In this document: positions 13,227 to 16,854 of the stretch, piece after piece
Layout of the letters: every line of letters starts with the position of its first letter
How positions within the stretch are numbered: the first letter of the stretch is position 1
Origin: Chloroflexota bacterium
GTDB taxonomy: Bacteria; Chloroflexota; Anaerolineae; Fen-1058
NCBI GenBank assembly: GCA_016219235.1
Contig: JACRBO010000198.1
Span: forward strand, 1-16,854
Direction of reading: 5' to 3'
DNA length: 16,854 nt
The notes under the pieces: model-generated
Told to the model about the DNA's origin: nothing
The model's database searches: none
Seen by the model: only the letters and a program-made list of their open reading frames with translations
Program-made: the position numbers and the translations under genes

Positions 13227-13650
13227 ATTGTACGGCAGGCCGGGGAGTCAGCCATGTCATGGCGCCTTTTCGATCGTTGTCATAGACTTTGCGTTTGTGT
13301 TCGGCCTTGATGCCAAAGTTGAGCAACAATCCCACTTCAATCGTAGTCGCCTTGAGATAATTCAACAGTTGCGCTTCGTGTTCTTCGGCTAATTGCCGCA
13401 CGGCCTTCAGTTCTACGATGACCGCCTGATTGATCAGCATATCGGCCACATACTCACCGACGATGTCGGTCTCGTAATAAACCGTGATGTTTTTCTGCGT
13501 TTCCACTTGTAGACCGGCTTTCTTAAGTTCAATCGCCAGTGCTCTTTCGTACACCTTCTCGTTGAATCCGTACCCCAGCGTGTTGTAGACTTTGAAAAAT
13601 GCACCAATCACCACTCCGGTAAGGTCGGCATGCTTCCCGTCCGCAGACAT
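13225..13650 (-). CDS. GxxExxY protein (PD-(D/E)XK nuclease-like family)
   Basis: A 141-residue protein of the GxxExxY family. The naming motif is Gly28-Phe-Asn-Glu31-Lys-Val-Tyr34 in LGYGFNEKVYERAL. A PD-(D/E)XK-like core follows: Asp70 in VADMLI, then Glu80-Leu-Lys82 in VIVELKAV, and later QLLNYLKATTIEVGLLLNFG, typical of the family. The fold suggests a nuclease or a nuclease-derived binding protein, but no function is established that I know of. ATG 13650 is chosen because AAGGAGA (13661-13655) precedes it; an in-frame ATG at 13686 would add 12 residues and lacks such a site. The gene is almost exactly enclosed by two inverted CACAGAT repeats, separated from menA and the FAD/[2Fe-2S] gene by nothing else. 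This suggests insertion as a cassette. Confidence 0.9.
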   Translation of the reverse strand: MSADGKHADLTGVVIGAFFKVYNTLGYGFNEKVYERALAIELKKAGLQVETQKNITVYYETDIVGEYVADMLINQAVIVELKAVRQLAEEHEAQLLNYLKATTIEVGLLLNFGIKAEHKRKVYDNDRKGAMTWLTPRPAVQ

Positions 13651-13693
13651 GAAGTCTCCTTTTGGATTGAGGTGCAGTACTGGCAACTAACTC

Positions 13694-13727
13694 AAAAATC
13701 TGTGTTCATCTGTGCAAATCTGTGTCC
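13694..13727 (-). repeat. CACAGAT repeat, right (inverted) copy
   Basis: On the plus strand ATCTGTG words start at 13698, 13708 and 13718, the reverse complement of CACAGAT. The spacing of the units differs slightly from the left copy (the GAACACAG and TTGCACAG spacers are in swapped order), so the two copies are related but not identical. It ends at the TAG stop of the FAD/[2Fe-2S] gene. Confidence 0.82.
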
Positions 13728-15154
13728 TAATTCGCAGGTTGCTTTTCTGCCGCCGCATGAATGGCCGCGACGATGTTGTAGTAACCGGTGCAGCGGCACA
13801 AGTTGCCGCTGATGGCTTGCTGCACCTGATAATTTGTCGGGTGCGGATTCTCGTCCAGCAGACTCGCGCCCGCCATGACGAAGCCCGGCGTGCAATAACC
13901 GCACTGCACGGCATTGTGTTGAACGAAGGCGTTTTGCACCGGATGCAATTCATCGCCGTGCGACAGCCCTTCGATGGTCGTGATGTTCGCGCCATGCGCG
14001 CGCGGCGCAGCCACCATGCACGCCATCACGGAGAGGCCATCAAGGAAGACCGTGCACGCGCCGCATTCGCCTTCGCCGCAGCCTTCCTTCGTACCGATCA
14101 GGCCCACGTCTTCGCGCAGCAGGCGCAACAAAGTCTTGTCGTTCGCACCGCGAATCGAATAACGTTTGCCGTTCACGGTCGTCTCGATCGATTCGTGGCC
14201 GCCCTCGGTGTGTACCAGCACTTGCGGCTCGGGCCATGTGGGGAAGTGGCCGTTCGATTGGCCCCATAGCAGCGCCGGATGTTCGGGGTAATCCGCGCGT
14301 TCTTGCCCGTCGCGAATCTGCCGCAGCGCTCGCATCGTCGTCACGCGCAGCATCTCCACGCGATAGTCCGCCGGGCCGCGCACATCGTCGATCGGTTTGG
14401 CGGCATGCGTGGCGAGTTCGCCCGCGTGCGCGATCACTTCTTCGGTCAATGACTTGCCCACGAGATGCTTCTCCACATCGGGCGCGCGCACGATCGTGGG
14501 GGCCACCGCGCCGTAAGTGATGCGCGCCTTCACGATCGCGTCGCGGTGCATCTCCAGAATCACGGCCGTGCTGACCACCGAGATCGCCTGCGCGCGGCGC
14601 AGGGCCAACTTGATGAATGTGCCATGAGCGTCCTTGTTCGTGGCCGGAAACGAAATATCGATCAACATTTCGTCATCATCCATCGCCGTCTTGCGCACGC
14701 CCTTGTAGAACTCGTAGAACGGCAGCGTGCGTTCGCCGCGCACCGAGCGCAGTGTCACCGACGCGCCCAGCGCCCACAGGGGTGCAATCGTGTCATTGGC
14801 GGGCGAGGCCGTGATCAGGTTGCCCGCAATCGTGCCGCGATTGCGAATCTGCGGCGCGCCCACTTCCCAGCACGCGCGCGCCAGCGGATAGGCGCGCTCG
14901 ACAATCTCCTTCGAGGCCACGACCTGATTGTGCGTAACCAGCGGCCCCAGATGAAAGACGCCTTTTTCGAGCCGAATCTGATCGAGGCCGGGGATGTGCG
15001 AAATATCGATCAGCACTTGCGCTGATCGAATCTTGCGTTCCAGTTCGATAATTAAATCGGTGCCGCCCGCGATGATGCGCGCATTTTTGCCGTGTTGCGC
15101 CAGCAAGCGCAACGTGTCGTCAAGCGTGGTGGGAGTGAAATAGGTCTGCCACAT
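13727..15154 (-). CDS. FAD-binding plus [2Fe-2S] fusion subunit of a xanthine/CO dehydrogenase-type molybdenum hydroxylase
   Basis: A 475-residue fusion. Residues 1-~285 are a CoxM/XdhB-like FAD domain, with the pyrophosphate loops AGGTDLIIELE near the start and RNRGTIAGNLITASPAND about residue 105. Residues ~315-475 are a CoxS/XdhC-like domain with two [2Fe-2S] clusters. The plant-type cluster is Cys359, Cys364, Cys367 and Cys379; the second is Cys418-GY-Cys421 with Cys453-R-Cys455. All eight cluster cysteines are present. The order FAD then Fe-S is the reverse of eukaryotic xanthine dehydrogenase (Fe-S first). It would pass electrons from a molybdopterin subunit to an acceptor, but no such subunit is encoded in the window on either side. 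ATG 15154 has GAGGT about ten bases upstream and a good promoter at 15198-15226. The substrate is unknown. Confidence 0.92.
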   Translation of the reverse strand: MWQTYFTPTTLDDTLRLLAQHGKNARIIAGGTDLIIELERKIRSAQVLIDISHIPGLDQIRLEKGVFHLGPLVTHNQVVASKEIVERAYPLARACWEVGAPQIRNRGTIAGNLITASPANDTIAPLWALGASVTLRSVRGERTLPFYEFYKGVRKTAMDDDEMLIDISFPATNKDAHGTFIKLALRRAQAISVVSTAVILEMHRDAIVKARITYGAVAPTIVRAPDVEKHLVGKSLTEEVIAHAGELATHAAKPIDDVRGPADYRVEMLRVTTMRALRQIRDGQERADYPEHPALLWGQSNGHFPTWPEPQVLVHTEGGHESIETTVNGKRYSIRGANDKTLLRLLREDVGLIGTKEGCGEGECGACTVFLDGLSVMACMVAAPRAHGANITTIEGLSHGDELHPVQNAFVQHNAVQCGYCTPGFVMAGASLLDENPHPTNYQVQQAISGNLCRCTGYYNIVAAIHAAAEKQPAN

Positions 15155-15197
15155 GGAGAAATTACCTCAAGTGAAAGTGCGATAGAGTGCGCTGGTG

Positions 15198-15226
15198 ATT
15201 ATAGGCGCAAGCAGGAGGCATGGCAA
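15198..15226 (-). promoter_or_regulatory. Promoter of the FAD/[2Fe-2S] gene
   Basis: On the minus strand TTGCCA (15226-15221) and a perfect TATAAT (15203-15198) are separated by exactly 17 bases. The start point near 15191 gives a leader of about 37 bases that contains the GAGGT ribosome binding site. It lies just downstream of the inverted AGACCT module pair. Confidence 0.65.
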
Positions 15227-15234
15227 GTTGAGAA

Positions 15235-15295
15235 AGACCTCGGAGGTTTTTGCGGCCTGTCTGCCCGCCGATCGATGTCAAAACCTCCGAGGTCT
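15235..15295. repeat. Inverted AGACCT-CGG-AGGTTTT module pair
   Basis: AGACCTCGGAGGTTTT (15235-15250) is exactly repeated in inverse as AAAACCTCCGAGGTCT (15280-15295), around a 29-base loop. It lies between the end of rnc and the FAD/[2Fe-2S] promoter. In the leftward direction it follows the rnc stop codon by 14 bases; no T-tract follows the outer end, though the inner arm has TTTTT. It belongs to the same family as the copies at 5437 and 11297. Confidence 0.8.
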
Positions 15296-15309
15296 GATCG
15301 ATCGCGCCA

Positions 15310-15975
15310 CTAAGAAACTTCGTTCAGATCCTTCAGCGCGTTGGCGGCGGCGGCCTGCGCGGCGATTTGCTTGCTGTGACCTTCGCCGCGGCCAATGGCT
15401 TGATCGTTCAAATAGACTTCGACCGTAAAAATCTTGGCGTGATCGGGACCGCTCGCCTCCACGGTGCGATAGTGCGGCGTGATGCCGAAGCGGCTCTGCG
15501 CGATTTCTTGCAACATGCTCTTCGCGTCTCGATCACTTTGGTCGGCGGCAATCCGATCGATCTCGGCGTCGAGCAGCGGTTTCAGAAAACTCTGCACGGC
15601 GCGCACACCCTGATCAAGATACAGCGCGCCCAGCACCGCCTCGAAGGCATCCGCCAGGAGCGATTGTCGCGCCCGTCCGCCGCTTTCAGTTTCGCCGCGA
15701 CCTAAGCGCAGTTGATCACCCAACGCCAGTTGATTTGCAAATTCGCTGATTTTCTCGGTGCGAACGAGCGCCGCGCGGATTGACGTGAGGCGCCCTTCCG
15801 GCAGATCGGGGAAACGCCGATAGAGCCACTGCGCGACGATGAAATCCAGAATGGCATCGCCCAGAAACTCCAGCCGCTCGTTGTCTTCGCTGGGCACCTC
15901 TGGATGTTCGTTCAGGTACGAGCGATGCGTCAGTGCGCGGGACAGCAGGTCGGGGTTCTTGAAGGTTGGGAGCAT
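15310..15975 (-). CDS. rnc: Ribonuclease III
   Basis: A 221-residue double-stranded-RNA endonuclease for rRNA and mRNA processing. The catalytic domain carries the signature NERLEFLGDAIL with Glu33, Glu36 and Asp40. The second metal pair is Asp109 and Glu112 (LADAFEAVLGALYLD). A double-stranded-RNA-binding domain follows from about residue 150 (SMLQEIAQSRFGITPHY ... GEGHSKQIAAQAAAANAL). The ATG at 15975 fits homology (MLPTFKNPDLLSRALTHRSY), although relatives usually have 10-15 more residues before FKNPDLL. The upstream in-frame GTG at 16023 would translate a 7-bp tandem repeat (TRHSLLVTHP) and is rejected. No Shine-Dalgarno site precedes 15975. The gene follows fabF by 51 bases, a common bacterial arrangement. 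Confidence 0.94.
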   Translation of the reverse strand: MLPTFKNPDLLSRALTHRSYLNEHPEVPSEDNERLEFLGDAILDFIVAQWLYRRFPDLPEGRLTSIRAALVRTEKISEFANQLALGDQLRLGRGETESGGRARQSLLADAFEAVLGALYLDQGVRAVQSFLKPLLDAEIDRIAADQSDRDAKSMLQEIAQSRFGITPHYRTVEASGPDHAKIFTVEVYLNDQAIGRGEGHSKQIAAQAAAANALKDLNEVS

Positions 15976-15983
15976 GATCGGAT

Positions 15984-16029
15984 GAGTGACGAGTAACGAG
16001 TGACGAGTGAGAGCGGAACTCACTCGTCA
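15984..16029. repeat. 7-bp tandem array (GAGTGAC x4) plus inverted arm
   Basis: Units GAGTGAC, GAGTAAC, GAGTGAC and GAGTGAG run from 15984 to 16011. The last eleven bases, TGACGAGTGAG (16001-16011), are inverted at 16019-16029 as CTCACTCGTCA with a 7-base loop, and this right arm includes the fabF stop codon (16027-16029). The array thus fills the fabF-rnc gap and ends eight bases before the rnc start. Confidence 0.85.
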
Positions 16030-16854
16030 GGCCACAAAACGCTTCGCAATCAACACACTATTATGCCCGCCAAAGCCAAAGGCATTGCTCATAAACGTAT
16101 CGACCTTGACGGTACGGGCTGTATTGGGCACATAGTCGAGGTCGCAGTCCGGATCGGGTGTGGTGTAGTTGATCGTGGGCGGCACGAGGCCGCACTCGAT
16201 CGCTTTGATGCCGAGGATCAACTCCACTGCACCGGTCGCGCCCATCATGTGGCCCGTCATCGATTTGGTGCCGCTGATGGGCAACTTGTAGGCGTAATCG
16301 CCGAACACGCTCTTGATGGCCATGCTCTCGTATTTGTCATTAAGCGCGGTAGCCGTCGCGTGCGCGCTAAGCCAATCAATATCGGTGGGTTGCAGGCCCG
16401 CATCTTTCAGCGCGAACTTCATCGCGCGGGCCGCACCGACGCCGTTTTCAGCGGGCGCGGTCAAATGAAACGCATCGGAGGTGCAGCCGTAACCGATCAA
16501 TTCGGCGATCGGCCGCGCGCCGCGCGCCAGTGCATAATCCAGCTCCTCCAGGATCACGACGCCTGCGCCTTCGCCCATGACCAACCCGTCGCGAGTCTTA
16601 TCGAAGGGCTTACACGCTTCCGTCGGATGATCGTTGTTGTGGCTCATCGCGCCCAGCCGATCGAAGGCTGCCATCCCGACGATCATGATCGGCACTTCGC
16701 TGCCGCCCGCCACGACCACCTGACATTGACCCAGTTTGATCGATTGATACGCCAGACCGATCGCGTCCGCGCCTGCTGCGCAGGCCGACACCGGCGAGAA
16801 GTTGGGGCCGTGAATGCCCCAGTCGATAGAGATGGCGCTCGACCCGCCATCGCA
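16027..16854 (-). CDS. fabF: 3-oxoacyl-[acyl-carrier-protein] synthase II, C-terminal part
   Basis: The gene enters from the right edge; the last 275 residues of an approximately 410-residue beta-ketoacyl-ACP synthase are visible. It condenses malonyl-ACP with acyl-ACP in fatty-acid elongation. The catalytic triad is complete: Cys in VSACAAGADAIGLAYQ, first His in SAHATATALND, second His in KSMTGHMMGATGAVE. GEGAGVVILEELDYALARGA and the C-terminal FGFGGHNSVLIAKR are family hallmarks. The common NAHGTSTPLND reads SAHATATALND here, a conservative variation. It precedes rnc in the same direction. A Val in the visible part (GTG at 16791) is not the start, because conserved sequence (SSAISIDWGIHGPNFSP) continues to the window edge. 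Confidence 0.95.
   Translation of the reverse strand, partial: CDGGSSAISIDWGIHGPNFSPVSACAAGADAIGLAYQSIKLGQCQVVVAGGSEVPIMIVGMAAFDRLGAMSHNNDHPTEACKPFDKTRDGLVMGEGAGVVILEELDYALARGARPIAELIGYGCTSDAFHLTAPAENGVGAARAMKFALKDAGLQPTDIDWLSAHATATALNDKYESMAIKSVFGDYAYKLPISGTKSMTGHMMGATGAVELILGIKAIECGLVPPTINYTTPDPDCDLDYVPNTARTVKVDTFMSNAFGFGGHNSVLIAKRFVA

Larger units (their letters stand above)
13195..13727. mobile_element. Candidate GxxExxY cassette bounded by inverted CACAGAT repeats
   Basis: A 533-bp unit holding one gene, with about 32-34-bp related repeats in inverted orientation at its ends. The outer end of the right repeat touches the TAG stop of the FAD/[2Fe-2S] gene (13727-13729), and the left repeat contains the menA start codon, so the unit fills the gap completely. 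Each repeat runs, from the outside in, GGACACAGAT. No clear target duplication is seen (only a weak ATT on both sides). There is no transposase, so any movement would need help from elsewhere. Mobility is an inference. Confidence 0.4.

Noticed and set aside
15976..16023. A longer RNase III starting with GTG at 16023
   Set aside because: The added residues are a translated tandem repeat (TRHSLLVTHP) with no match to the family.

Overview
The window (about 16.9 kb, GC-rich, Shine-Dalgarno sites of AGGAG type, several recognisable TTGACA/TATAAT-type promoters) looks like ordinary bacterial chromosome. Gene content and protein style suggest Chloroflexota, perhaps an Anaerolineae-like lineage: a SigA-like factor with a very acidic N-terminus, a SEDS/V4R/class B PBP cluster, an amidohydrolase fused to a CYTH-like domain, MenA, and a CoxM/CoxS-like fusion. 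This taxonomic guess is an inference from protein style and is not proven by any marker here.

Layout, left to right: (1) the 5' end of a leftward gene (possibly DUF2270) diverges from a rightward sigma factor gene. Between them lie a perfect TGTGA-N6-TCACA palindrome and a consensus promoter; the sigma gene ends at a strong intrinsic terminator. (2) A leftward pair, pentapeptide-repeat protein then patatin-like phospholipase, is separated only by short repeats. (3) A rightward amidohydrolase-CYTH fusion and a rightward small CxCxxC protein of unknown function end at a second terminator. (4) A tightly coupled leftward operon holds MTA phosphorylase, FtsW/RodA, a V4R-domain protein and a class B PBP-like protein that has lost all three catalytic motifs. 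(5) A rightward RluA-type pseudouridine synthase is loaded with palindromic repeats. (6) A leftward pair, menA then an NmrA-type NAD(P)-binding protein. (7) A compact GxxExxY gene is bracketed by inverted copies of a CACAGAT repeat that abut both neighbouring genes. (8) A leftward FAD plus [2Fe-2S] fusion of the xanthine/CO dehydrogenase type. (9) A leftward fabF-rnc pair, with fabF cut by the window edge.

Functional links: FtsW/RodA and the PBP-like protein are a classic glycan polymerase/transpeptidase pairing, but here the transpeptidase half looks catalytically dead. The MTA phosphorylase and the MTA/SAH-deaminase-like amidohydrolase could act on the same metabolite, 5'-methylthioadenosine. 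FabF and RNase III are a common bacterial gene pair. MenA points to menaquinone-based respiration.

The most distinctive layer of the window is its short repeats. Several families occupy nearly every intergenic gap: 7-bp tandem arrays, a 15-bp array, inverted AGACCT-N3-AGGT modules at gene ends, CACAGAT arrays and long hairpins. One 30-bp-arm palindrome lies in frame inside a pseudouridine synthase gene. Four genes (patatin, rluA, rnc, menA) have a repeat array where a ribosome binding site would be expected. The best candidates for something undescribed are the motif-less PBP, the GxxExxY cassette, the coding palindrome and the AGACCT module family.
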